From positions 1,674,001 through 1,738,000 of the forward strand of contig NC_018027.1 of the NCBI RefSeq assembly GCF_000266905.1: a stretch of DNA of 64,000 nt, written 5' to 3'. The position numbers were made by a program, and so were the translations under genes. Positions 1-7,853 of this stretch are shown here, one piece after another (position 1 is the stretch's first letter; each line of letters opens with the position of its first letter). A model generated the notes under the pieces. It had not been told where the DNA came from, ran no database searches, and saw nothing but the letters and a program-made list of their open reading frames with translations. Source of the stretch: Mycolicibacterium chubuense NBB4. Lineage in GTDB: Bacteria > Actinomycetota > Actinomycetes > Mycobacteriales > Mycobacteriaceae.

Positions 1-289
1 ACGCCTCGGCCACCACCACCTGATCGACGATCAACCGGGTTCGGGCCATCTGCCGCCGAAATTCCTTGCTATGGCGGACCGCATCGAGTTGCTCCTCGCT
101 GCCGCGCGCCAGGATGAAGCCGTTCAGATGTGCGTGCGGTCCCAGCAGAGTCACATCGAAGCTCGAGATCTTGCCTTCGCTTTGGAGGCCGGACCAATAC
201 TTCATCCCGTCCTCGTAAATTCGCAGGGCGCGCTTCTCCCGCCCCCGCACTACTTCTCCGAAACCGATGAAAAGAGCTGCGTCGGCCAC
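1..289 (-). CDS. Unrecognised protein, 3' end outside window
   Basis: A reading frame on the minus strand is open from a GTG at 289 to the window edge, giving 96 residues with no stop. The GTG is preceded by a good ribosome binding site (AGAGGAGAAG about 4 bases upstream), which decides the start. The peptide begins MADAALFIGFGEVVRG and later has a stretch reading LLGPHAHLNGFILARGSEEQ. This is compact, non-membrane and without a signal peptide. I do not recognise the family. Small proteins of this look in actinobacteria are often conserved hypotheticals related to report or summation (DUF3303/GYD-like) folds, but that is only an impression. No partner gene is visible, because the region 290-534 upstream carries no convincing gene. 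Confidence 0.6.
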   Translation of the reverse strand, partial: MADAALFIGFGEVVRGREKRALRIYEDGMKYWSGLQSEGKISSFDVTLLGPHAHLNGFILARGSEEQLDAVRHSKEFRRQMARTRLIVDQVVVAEA

Positions 290-534
290 TGTCTTCTCCT
301 CTCTGGTTGGACTCCGGTCCACCCCTCGGTCGAGGAGCGGACCGGGTCGAACGGAACGCTACGCCGCGCGCCTGGACACAGACCCGCGTTGTGACGCGTC
401 GGCAATCAGGCGACCAGTGGGCTGAGGCGGGGTCGGCAGACGCTTCTCGGCCGGGCTGTCGGCGGAGGCGGTGATGCATCGGTGGACGTCGGCGAAACCC
501 TCACCATCCCCACCGCGAACGGACTGAACGCGGT

Positions 535-1815
535 TCAGCGGTCGGTCGAGGTTGCTGTGAAGCCGTTGCGCAGCTGATCCGCCAGCCAGGGCAGGTTTGC
601 GGCGAACGCATCGGCGGCGAACGGCCACGTGTGTCTGCCGTCGCGGGTGTCGATCGAGCAGCCGATGCCGTGCGCGGTGCCGAGGGTGCACAGCGTGGTC
701 GCGGCCTGCAGGTAGGGATCTCTCGACGGGTCCGTGGAGGCGGGTACGACGAAACGGCCGGAGACGCCGATGTAGTGGCCGTGCCCCCTGATCACCGTGC
801 TGGGATCGAAGCGCGCCCACGCCTCGGCGTCCCCGCCGTAGAGCCGCGCGATCGTCTGATCCGTGGTGCCGGCGTTCGGCCCGAGGTCACCGGCGATGTC
901 GACGAAGGCGCCGAACACGCCGGGGTGCATGACCGTGAGGTCGACCGCGCAGGTGCCGCCGGAGGAGAACCCGACGACGCCCCAGTGCGCTGCCGGGACG
1001 TCGAAGCGCCGTGCGACATAGGGAACGACATCCTCGACGAGATGGTCGGCGGCGTTGCCGCGGGCGCCGTTGACGCACTCGGTGTCGTTGGCGAAGGTGC
1101 CGTTCGGGTCGGCGAACACGGTCACCGGTGCATACCCGCCGTGTGAGGCGGCGAAGCCGTCGAGGGTGTGGACGGCTCGCCCGGCGCGCACCCAGTCGGC
1201 CGGGGTGTTGAACTGGCCGCCGATCATCATGAGCGCAGGTAGCCGCACCGCCGGGGTTCGGGAGAACCACGCCGGCGGGAGGTAGACGTACTCCTCCCGG
1301 TGCTCGAAGCCGGACGCGTGGGCTCCGGTCGAGACGGGCACCACGGCTCCGTGCGACGGCGCGGTCGGTCGGTGTTGCATGCCGGCGATGGCGGCCGGAT
1401 CGACCTGGTGCGGCAGCGGCCTGGAGGTCAGTTGGCCGAACGCGGTCTGGACGGTGGGGAAGTAGCCGATCCACGAATTGACGACCAGACCGACGCTGAG
1501 CAGGCACATCGACGCCGCGAAGACGTCGGCGTTGCGCGTGGCCCAGCCCGCGCCTCTCCAGCCGGCCAGTGTCATCCCCACCGCCGCCGCGCACGCCCCG
1601 GTCCACACCCACAGCCAGACCGGGGCCGGTTCGCTGGCGAGGCCGAGCACGTCGAGACACCACCGCACAGCCAGGGCGCCGGAGACACCGAGCGCGATCA
1701 GCACCGGAATCCACCGCCTGTTCCACGCCCGGCTGCGGCGCAGGACTGCGGCGGCGAGGAGCACCACCGCGGCGGCTTGCACCGCCAGGAGGATCCAGCC
1801 GTCCATCAGGGACAT
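535..1815 (-). CDS. Membrane-anchored Ag85/esterase-D-like alpha/beta hydrolase
   Basis: A 426-residue protein. Residues 1-120 hold about four hydrophobic segments, followed by an extracytoplasmic alpha/beta-hydrolase domain. The nucleophile elbow is GFSSGG with Ser284. A later DGRHTW stretch is a plausible site for the catalytic His. The domain belongs to the putative esterase family (PF00756) that includes mycolyltransferases and esterase D; the hydrophobic N-terminal module plus esterase domain is common in mycobacteria. The substrate is unknown; an acyl ester of the envelope is plausible inference. It is the last gene of a minus-strand pair, starting 10 bases after the FNT gene stop, so co-transcription is likely. 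A paralogue with the same architecture lies at 27959-29395 and shares the EYVYLPPAWF and NDTECVNG motifs. The family call is firm, the function is not. Confidence 0.85.
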   Translation of the reverse strand: MSLMDGWILLAVQAAAVVLLAAAVLRRSRAWNRRWIPVLIALGVSGALAVRWCLDVLGLASEPAPVWLWVWTGACAAAVGMTLAGWRGAGWATRNADVFAASMCLLSVGLVVNSWIGYFPTVQTAFGQLTSRPLPHQVDPAAIAGMQHRPTAPSHGAVVPVSTGAHASGFEHREEYVYLPPAWFSRTPAVRLPALMMIGGQFNTPADWVRAGRAVHTLDGFAASHGGYAPVTVFADPNGTFANDTECVNGARGNAADHLVEDVVPYVARRFDVPAAHWGVVGFSSGGTCAVDLTVMHPGVFGAFVDIAGDLGPNAGTTDQTIARLYGGDAEAWARFDPSTVIRGHGHYIGVSGRFVVPASTDPSRDPYLQAATTLCTLGTAHGIGCSIDTRDGRHTWPFAADAFAANLPWLADQLRNGFTATSTDR

Positions 1816-1825
1816 GCCGGCCTCC

Positions 1826-2644
1826 TCACGTCGCGTCCGCGGCTGCGCGCTCCTCCTGGAGGCGGTCCTTGCTGCGCAGCAGGCGCAGAAGCGTGACCAG
1901 AAGCAAGCCGCCGACGACGTTCCCGACGACGGTGTAGCCGAACCACCGGAGCCAGTCGAGGTAACCGAAGGGCGCGTCGCCCGTCGACAGTGCTCCGAAG
2001 ATCAGCAGCGAATCGAGGATGGAGTGGAACATCTGCAGGCCGGCCAACAGGAAGGCTCCGACGACCGCGGCGGCGATCTTGCCGGTCATCGAGTCGGTGC
2101 CGTGCTGCATCCGCGTCATGAGGGTGATCACCATGCCGCCGAGGAGGGACAGCGCGACGGTTTCCGCGTTGAGCGGGGCAAGGGCGTAGTGGCTCGCGGA
2201 TTCGACCGTCTGCTCGTGCAGTTGGGGGAAGGCGGTCATGATGAGCCACATCAGCACCCAGCCGCCTACGAGATTGGCGATCAGCGTGCCGCTCCACAGT
2301 TTGAGCAGTTGGCGGAAACTCGCGCGTTTGGCGGCCACCGTGGTGACCGGAACCAGGAAGCCCTCGGTGAACAGCTCGCTGCGGCCGAGCAACAGCGAGA
2401 GGAATCCGATCGAGAAGGCAAGGCCGGCAAGGAGTTTGTTCTGCGTGGCGGCCAGTACCGACAGGTAGGCCAGCACGCCGACCGCCACCTCGGTACCGCC
2501 GAAGAACCCCGTCACCAGCACTTCGCGCCACGTCCGGTGCAGACGTTGGGTGCCCTCGTCGACCATCCGGCCGAAGGCGGCCTCCAGCTCGTCCTCGATG
2601 GGACTGTCGGAGTCGCCGAGCTCGCGCTGACTCGTCTCGCTCAT
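1826..2644 (-). CDS. Formate/nitrite transporter (FNT) family channel
   Basis: A 272-residue integral membrane protein with about six hydrophobic segments. The N-terminal 35 residues are acidic and cytoplasmic. It shows the FNT-type signatures GRSELFTEGF (around residue 87-96) and the half-membrane-helix region around NLVGGW. FNT proteins form pentameric channels for small monovalent anions (formate, nitrite, hydrosulfide, lactate), and this subfamily resembles the actinobacterial YfdC-type members. Which anion it carries cannot be told from sequence. It starts at an ATG at 2644 and is followed after 10 bases by the membrane esterase gene. No formate or nitrite enzyme gene is adjacent, so context gives no help with the substrate. 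Confidence 0.85.
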   Translation of the reverse strand: MSETSQRELGDSDSPIEDELEAAFGRMVDEGTQRLHRTWREVLVTGFFGGTEVAVGVLAYLSVLAATQNKLLAGLAFSIGFLSLLLGRSELFTEGFLVPVTTVAAKRASFRQLLKLWSGTLIANLVGGWVLMWLIMTAFPQLHEQTVESASHYALAPLNAETVALSLLGGMVITLMTRMQHGTDSMTGKIAAAVVGAFLLAGLQMFHSILDSLLIFGALSTGDAPFGYLDWLRWFGYTVVGNVVGGLLLVTLLRLLRSKDRLQEERAAADAT

Positions 2645-2724
2645 GTCGGCTCCTTTGTGCGGGCAATGGGTGAGGGCTGCGGATACCCATCGTGCTCCCG
2701 ATCGAAAAGCGGTCCTCGACCCGG

Positions 2725-3585
2725 TCAGTCCTGCACGGCCTTGGCGATCGTGACGTACCTGGTCAGGGCGTTCCGATCGGCGTCGTCTGCACGTTCGAGC
2801 GCACGGACGGCGGCGAGGACGACCCGCACGACCGTCCAGGCGCGGGCGCGGTCCTCGTCGAGAGCGGCGGCGTCGACGAGGGTGTAGAAGCGGTGACGGA
2901 CTCCGTCGCGGATGTTTCCGGTGAGTTCATCCCACCGGTGCCAGAGCATGGGAGCCAGCTCGTAGTGGGGATCGCCGTTGACCGGGTCCGGCGAGATCGC
3001 CAGCCAGGACGCGCGATCGGCGGCCAGCACATTGGCGTAGTGCAGATCGCCGTGCAGCAGCACCTCGGGCGCCGACGACGCCCCGGCCAGCTCGCGCCCC
3101 GAGGCGACCGCCTGCTCCACCAGCCGGCGCGGTATCGGCGCGCTGCGCGGCAACTCCTGCAGATCCAGTTGCCACCGATCGACTTGTGCTGTCAGCGAGC
3201 GTAATCGGGGTAGCGCGGGCGCGTGCAGATGTGCGAAGAGCCCGGCCACCACCTCGCACGCCTCGGTGTCCGGCAGTGTCGAGAGGTCGCGAAGGTGCAG
3301 CCGCTCCAGCAGCAGGGCGCGCCGGGGCGGGTCGGCGCTGAGCAGACGCACTGCCCCGTCACCACCCCAGCGACGCAGCGCGAGGTGCTCGTACTCGGAG
3401 TCGGCCTCTGGGAGGCTGACTTTCAGCACCGCCGGTATCTCGTCGGCGGTTCGCACCGGCACCACGAGCGCGTGGGGTCCGCGCCGCACCGGCCCGTCGG
3501 GCGCGAGCCGCCACCGCTCGAGGTGATCCCGCGCCGCAGCGTTGAGGTGTTCGGCCCGCTCGGTCGCCGAGAAATCCTCTGGCAC
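2725..3585 (-). CDS. Streptomycin 6-kinase-like aminoglycoside phosphotransferase
   Basis: A 286-residue protein of the APH(6)/streptomycin 3''-kinase family (PF04655). It has the N-lobe lysine in AVLKVS (about Lys55), the catalytic loop HGDLHYANVL (Asp180, Asn185) and the metal-binding DPVNGDPHYE segment (Asp200 region). The family phosphorylates streptomycin, hydroxyurea or unknown small molecules. Chromosomal mycobacterial members are usually uncharacterised and should not be read as proof of resistance. It lies 3 bases downstream of the stop of the flavin monooxygenase gene (3589-4755), so the two are probably one transcript. Length is close to family average and all catalytic residues are present. 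Confidence 0.85.
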   Translation of the reverse strand: MPEDFSATERAEHLNAAARDHLERWRLAPDGPVRRGPHALVVPVRTADEIPAVLKVSLPEADSEYEHLALRRWGGDGAVRLLSADPPRRALLLERLHLRDLSTLPDTEACEVVAGLFAHLHAPALPRLRSLTAQVDRWQLDLQELPRSAPIPRRLVEQAVASGRELAGASSAPEVLLHGDLHYANVLAADRASWLAISPDPVNGDPHYELAPMLWHRWDELTGNIRDGVRHRFYTLVDAAALDEDRARAWTVVRVVLAAVRALERADDADRNALTRYVTIAKAVQD

Positions 3586-3588
3586 AGG

Positions 3589-4755
3589 CTATTCGGAGGA
3601 TGCGGCGTGTCTGGCCTGTTGTTCGGCGGCGTGGTCCTCGATGGCCTTTCCGATCGCGTGCGCGGCCTGCTCGACGAAGGTGCTACCACGTCCGGCGACC
3701 CAGTCGCAGGACGCGGCGGGACCGGCCAACTGACCGGTGAAGTGCGGCATCACATACTGTGCGAACAGCTCGTAGCTGCGCAGCTTCGCCGCGGGTCGGG
3801 CCCAGTCGTGGTCGAAGAGCAGGAACGCGCCGAAGCCCCCGTCGCTGGCCTCGACCAACTCCTCGATCTTGGCCACCGCGTCGTCGGGCGTACCGATCAC
3901 CGCGAAACCGGACTCGCGGTTGTTCGCGATGATCTCGGCGGCGGTGTCGCCCTGCACGGGGCCGGCGGGCAGGATGTGGGAGAAGTAGCGGGAGAATTCC
4001 GCGATGCCGTACTCGACGTCGCGCTCGGCCTCCTCGCGGGTCTCCGCGAGGTGCATGGGCCCGACCAGTCGCCACTTCGACCGATCCGCGACATGCCCGT
4101 GCTCGAGTGCGACTTCCTCCCACGTGTTCCAATGCTGGGCAAGCAGATTCATGCCCTGGCGAGCGGTGGCCGCGATCGAGAGCATGCCGATCCCGTGCCT
4201 GCCGGCGCCGCGCGGGCCGGTGGGAGAGAAGGACGCTGCCACGGCGACGTCGAAACACGGGTCGCTGTAGGGCGTCAACTGCAGCCGCGCGTCGCGCAGG
4301 GTGAACCCGTCGGTCTGCATGCTGACCGTCTCGCCACGCAGAAGCCGCATGATCGCATCCAGGCACTCCTCCATCCGGGGTCGCTGCTCGTCGGCGGGAA
4401 TGCCCAGCATGTGAGCATCCGACGTGAGCTGGCCCGGGCCGCAGCCGAGCATCACCCGGCCCCGGGTCAGGTGATCGAGCAGCACCATGCGGTCGGCCAG
4501 CAGCAGCGGGTTGTGGTACGGAAGCGAACTCACGCCGGTACCGAGCTTGATGTTCTTCGTCCGCTCCGCGGCCACGCCGATGAACACCTCGGGGGAGGCG
4601 ATGATCTCGAACCCCGCGGAGTGGTGCTCGCCGACCCACGCCTCGTGGAAACCGAGGCGGTCCATCGCCACGATCAGGTCGAGGTCCCGCTCGAGGGCCA
4701 GCGTCGGGTTCTGCCCGACCGGATGAAAAGGTGCCATGAAATTCCCGAAGCGCAT
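3589..4755 (-). CDS. LLM-class flavin-dependent monooxygenase (limonene-monooxygenase-like)
   Basis: A 388-residue luciferase-like (LLM, PF00296) protein. The start MRFGNFMAPFH, the early WVGEHH motif (about residues 40-45), the SLPYHNP strand and the GRVMLGCGPG loop are typical of the group A flavin monooxygenases that resemble limonene 1,2-monooxygenase. These enzymes use FMNH2 supplied by a reductase, or in mycobacteria sometimes F420, and act in the cytoplasm. The C-terminal part carries the FLLFDHDWA strand. It is the first gene of a two-gene minus-strand unit with the APH-like kinase. A divergent APC permease starts 115 bases away, leaving a shared promoter region at 4756-4870. Confidence 0.85.
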   Translation of the reverse strand: MRFGNFMAPFHPVGQNPTLALERDLDLIVAMDRLGFHEAWVGEHHSAGFEIIASPEVFIGVAAERTKNIKLGTGVSSLPYHNPLLLADRMVLLDHLTRGRVMLGCGPGQLTSDAHMLGIPADEQRPRMEECLDAIMRLLRGETVSMQTDGFTLRDARLQLTPYSDPCFDVAVAASFSPTGPRGAGRHGIGMLSIAATARQGMNLLAQHWNTWEEVALEHGHVADRSKWRLVGPMHLAETREEAERDVEYGIAEFSRYFSHILPAGPVQGDTAAEIIANNRESGFAVIGTPDDAVAKIEELVEASDGGFGAFLLFDHDWARPAAKLRSYELFAQYVMPHFTGQLAGPAASCDWVAGRGSTFVEQAAHAIGKAIEDHAAEQQARHAASSE

Positions 4756-4870
4756 CCGCTCATTCTGGCCCCCGCCCGCGACGCTGATGCATCAAACGCC
4801 CACGACGGGGTATGTCGTGCGAGGGCGTTCGCCCGGACCACGTGCCGAGACCAGTTCGTCGAGGGGGGAC

Positions 4871-6235
4871 ATGTCTTCCGACACCACCGAAAGCAGCGCT
4901 GCGCCGTCGAAGCTGGCACGCAGGATCACCGGTCCGCTGCTGTTCCTCTTCATCCTCGGCGACGTGCTCGGCGCGGGAATCTATGCCCTGATGGGCGTGC
5001 TGTCCGGCAAAGTGGGCGGTGCGCTGTGGGCTCCGCTGGTCATGGCCCTGCTGATGGCGCTGCTCACCGCCGGGTCCTACGCCGAGCTGGTGACCAAGTA
5101 CCCGCGCGCCGGCGGAGCGGCGGTGTTCGCCGAACGCACCTACGGCAAGCCAGTGATCTCCTTCCTCGTCGGGTTCAGCATGCTGGCCGCCGGCGTGACC
5201 AGCGCGGCAGGCCTCGGGCTGGCCTTCTCCGGCGATTACCTCGCGGCCTTCCTCGACACCCCCGCCACCCCGGCCGCACTCGTCTTCCTGCTGCTGGTGG
5301 CCTGCCTCAACGCGCGCGGTATCAGCGAGTCGCTCAAGACCAACGTCGTCATGACGGTGGTCGAGCTGTCCGGATTGCTCATCGTCATCGCCGTCGTGGC
5401 GGTCATGCTCGGCAGGGGCCACGGTGACATCGGGCGGGTGGTCGAGTTCCCCGCCGACACCAGTCCGGCCCTGGCGATTCTCAGCGGCGCGGTCATCGCC
5501 TACTACTCGTTCGTGGGCTTCGAGACCTCGGCCAACGTCATCGAAGAGGTCACCAACCCCCGCACGGTGTACCCGCGGGCGCTGTTCGGAGCGCTGATCA
5601 CCGCCGGCGTCGTCTACGCCCTGGTGGGTATCGCCAGCTCGATCGCCCTGCCCGCCGACAAGCTCTCGCTGTCGTCGGGTCCGCTGCTCGACGTCGTCGC
5701 GGCCTCAGGCGTCGGGATCCCCGACTGGCTGTTCAGCCTGATCGCTCTGATCGCCGTCGCCAACGGCGCGCTGCTGACCATGATCATGTCCAGCCGATTG
5801 GCCTACGGCATGGCCGAGCAGGGTCTGCTGCCGGGCATACTGGCCCGCGTGCTGCCCCATCGGCGGACTCCGTGGGTCGCCATCGTGGCGACCACGGCCG
5901 TGGCGATGCTGCTCACGCTGACCGGTGAGCTCTCGACTCTCGCCGAAACAGTGGTGCTGTTACTGCTTTTCGTCTTCCTGTCGACGAACATCGCGGTGCT
6001 GGTGCTGCGCCGCGACCACGTCCCGCACGACCATTTCAGGGTCTGGACGGCCGTGCCCGTGCTCGGCATCGGTTCCTGCGTCGTGCTGTTGACGCAGCAG
6101 AGCGCCACGGTGTGGTTGTTCGGCGGCGCCCTGCTCGCAGTCGGCGCACTGCTCTACGCGTTGGCGCGCACGGTGAGCGGAAAGAAGCGTCAGGCAACGG
6201 CTTCCGAGGTGGCCGAGCCCAGCAGATCGCGGTAG
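4871..6235 (+). CDS. APC superfamily amino-acid/polyamine permease
   Basis: A 454-residue membrane protein with about 12 transmembrane segments. I chose the ATG at 4871 (MSSDTTESSA), which sits right behind GAGGGGGGAC. A longer in-frame ATG at 4736 would overlap the divergent monooxygenase gene and add an implausible basic leader. The TM1 region GDVLGAGIYALMG carries the unwound-helix glycine motif of the APC family, and the TM6 region is SFVGFETSANVIEE. Members exchange or import amino acids or polyamines with protons; the substrate here is undetermined. Its 3' end overlaps the convergent lipase gene (6190-7722) by 46 bases. Confidence 0.85.
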   Translation: MSSDTTESSAAPSKLARRITGPLLFLFILGDVLGAGIYALMGVLSGKVGGALWAPLVMALLMALLTAGSYAELVTKYPRAGGAAVFAERTYGKPVISFLVGFSMLAAGVTSAAGLGLAFSGDYLAAFLDTPATPAALVFLLLVACLNARGISESLKTNVVMTVVELSGLLIVIAVVAVMLGRGHGDIGRVVEFPADTSPALAILSGAVIAYYSFVGFETSANVIEEVTNPRTVYPRALFGALITAGVVYALVGIASSIALPADKLSLSSGPLLDVVAASGVGIPDWLFSLIALIAVANGALLTMIMSSRLAYGMAEQGLLPGILARVLPHRRTPWVAIVATTAVAMLLTLTGELSTLAETVVLLLLFVFLSTNIAVLVLRRDHVPHDHFRVWTAVPVLGIGSCVVLLTQQSATVWLFGGALLAVGALLYALARTVSGKKRQATASEVAEPSRSR

Positions 6236-7722
6236 ATCTCCGGCCGTACCCAGTGCGCGTCGGGCAGGAAGGGGAATGTCGCGAAGTCGTGGATCAGTCC
6301 CTTGCGCAGCGTGAACGTCACGTTCGGAATGCCCTCGGCGACAACGCGATCCCGCAGGCGGAGCGTGTCCACGGTGAGCAGGTCGCGCGACGAGCTGAAG
6401 ACGTAGGTGGGCGGCAGGCCGTCCAGCGACCCGAACAGCGGGCTGACCAGCGGATCGGTGGTCGACAGTCCGCCCGCCCATTTGACGCCGTCCTTGGTCA
6501 GGTTGGGGATGTCCAGGAGCGGGTCGTCGATCTCGGCGCTGCGGGGGTCGCTCATCGAGACGTCGAGCCACGGAGCGAGCAGCACGAGACTGCCCGGCGT
6601 GGTCTCGCGGCGACGGACCATCTCCTGAATCGCCGCGAGCGCCAGACCACCGCCCGCGGAGTCGCCGAGCACGCTGACGTTGTCCGCCCCGTGGTCGTCG
6701 ATCGTGGTGGCGATGAAGTCCGCCATGCGGGGAACTTCGGTGGCGGCAGTGCCTTTCGGCGCCAGCGTGTAGATCGGGACGAGGAAGGTCGCGCCCGTGT
6801 CGCGGGCCATGCCGGCGTACGTCCACCAGTGGAAGACGCTCACCTGCCCGACGTAGGCGCCACCGTGTATCGCGACGACGACCTTGTCGGTCGCCTCCTT
6901 CCGCGGCTCGAGCGACCACACGGGCATGCCCTCGTACTCGGTGCGGTGCACCTTCAGGCCGCCCATCAGCCCGATCGGCGGGAGGCCGTCGGTGAAGACG
7001 GGGATGCGCAGACTGGTGAACGTCAGCAGGCCACCGAAGGGCTTGAGCGCCACCTGGAGGGCCTTGAGGCCGGCGGTCACCACGTCGGCCACCACCGAGG
7101 GAGTGCCGGTGTAGTCCTTCTCCCAGTCGGGGCCGGCCTGACTCGTCGCGGCATCGGTGGCCGGGCGGAAGGTCTTACCGGAGGTCGCCGGCAGCGTGGG
7201 CGCGGCGACCGATCCGCCGCGGTCCGTCTCCCGTCTCGATGCTGCGAACAGGGTCCACAGTGCCGGGTTCGCGGCCGGGGCTTCGGGCGGATCGCCTGCC
7301 TGCCTGCGCGGGGCGACGACGGTGTCGGCAACGTTCCGGACGGTGCGCGTGACCGTCTCGGCGGGCTTCTCGTCGCGGGGGGAGTGCTTCAGGGGCTTAC
7401 GGCGCGCCGATTCCGCGGCCGGCGACGGCCCGTCGCCGTCGCCGGCTTCGGTCGATTCGATTGTCCGTGACGTCGTGGAGTCGGCCTTCTTCCTCGAATC
7501 ATGGTGCCGGCGTTGCGCTTTCCGCCCTGGTGCGGTGCTCGAATGCTGAGATGACGCGTGGCCGGTGCCGGCCGATGCCGTTTCGTCACCCGTCGCCCAC
7601 GCCGTTCCCGTCGCGCCGAGCGCGATCGCGCCGCCGATTCCCAGGGCGACCACAAGCCCGCCCACCCGGCCGACAGCGCGCCCGCCCACCGGCCCGACAG
7701 CCGTCCTGCGCCCAGTCGCCAT
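6190..7722 (-). CDS. Exported HSL-type alpha/beta hydrolase (lipase/esterase)
   Basis: A 510-residue protein from the ATG at 7722; an in-frame GTG at 7764 would add 14 residues. The N-terminus is a signal-like segment with GRVGGLVVALGIGGA and an Ala-x-Ala region, then about 120 residues of Ser/Thr/Arg-rich low-complexity linker. The catalytic part has the oxyanion-hole HGG motif (AIHGGAYVG), the nucleophile elbow GDSAGGG, and a late GLIHDF supplying the histidine. This places it in the hormone-sensitive-lipase group (Lip proteins of mycobacteria). It probably acts in the cell envelope on short or medium acyl esters. The same GRVGGL.VALGIG leader recurs in the unrelated secreted protein at 23825-25681, which is treated as a finding. 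Confidence 0.85.
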   Translation of the reverse strand: MATGRRTAVGPVGGRAVGRVGGLVVALGIGGAIALGATGTAWATGDETASAGTGHASSQHSSTAPGRKAQRRHHDSRKKADSTTSRTIESTEAGDGDGPSPAAESARRKPLKHSPRDEKPAETVTRTVRNVADTVVAPRRQAGDPPEAPAANPALWTLFAASRRETDRGGSVAAPTLPATSGKTFRPATDAATSQAGPDWEKDYTGTPSVVADVVTAGLKALQVALKPFGGLLTFTSLRIPVFTDGLPPIGLMGGLKVHRTEYEGMPVWSLEPRKEATDKVVVAIHGGAYVGQVSVFHWWTYAGMARDTGATFLVPIYTLAPKGTAATEVPRMADFIATTIDDHGADNVSVLGDSAGGGLALAAIQEMVRRRETTPGSLVLLAPWLDVSMSDPRSAEIDDPLLDIPNLTKDGVKWAGGLSTTDPLVSPLFGSLDGLPPTYVFSSSRDLLTVDTLRLRDRVVAEGIPNVTFTLRKGLIHDFATFPFLPDAHWVRPEIYRDLLGSATSEAVA

Positions 7723-7853
7723 GAGACCTCCCCGTCGAGGTGATTCCGCCCCGGAGTCGGCCACGCGAGGCCCCGCGGCCAGAGCTCACGGTAGCCGATC
7801 GGCTACCACTGGACAACCGGTCGTCGCGCGGCAGCGCAGCATTCCGCCGAGGA

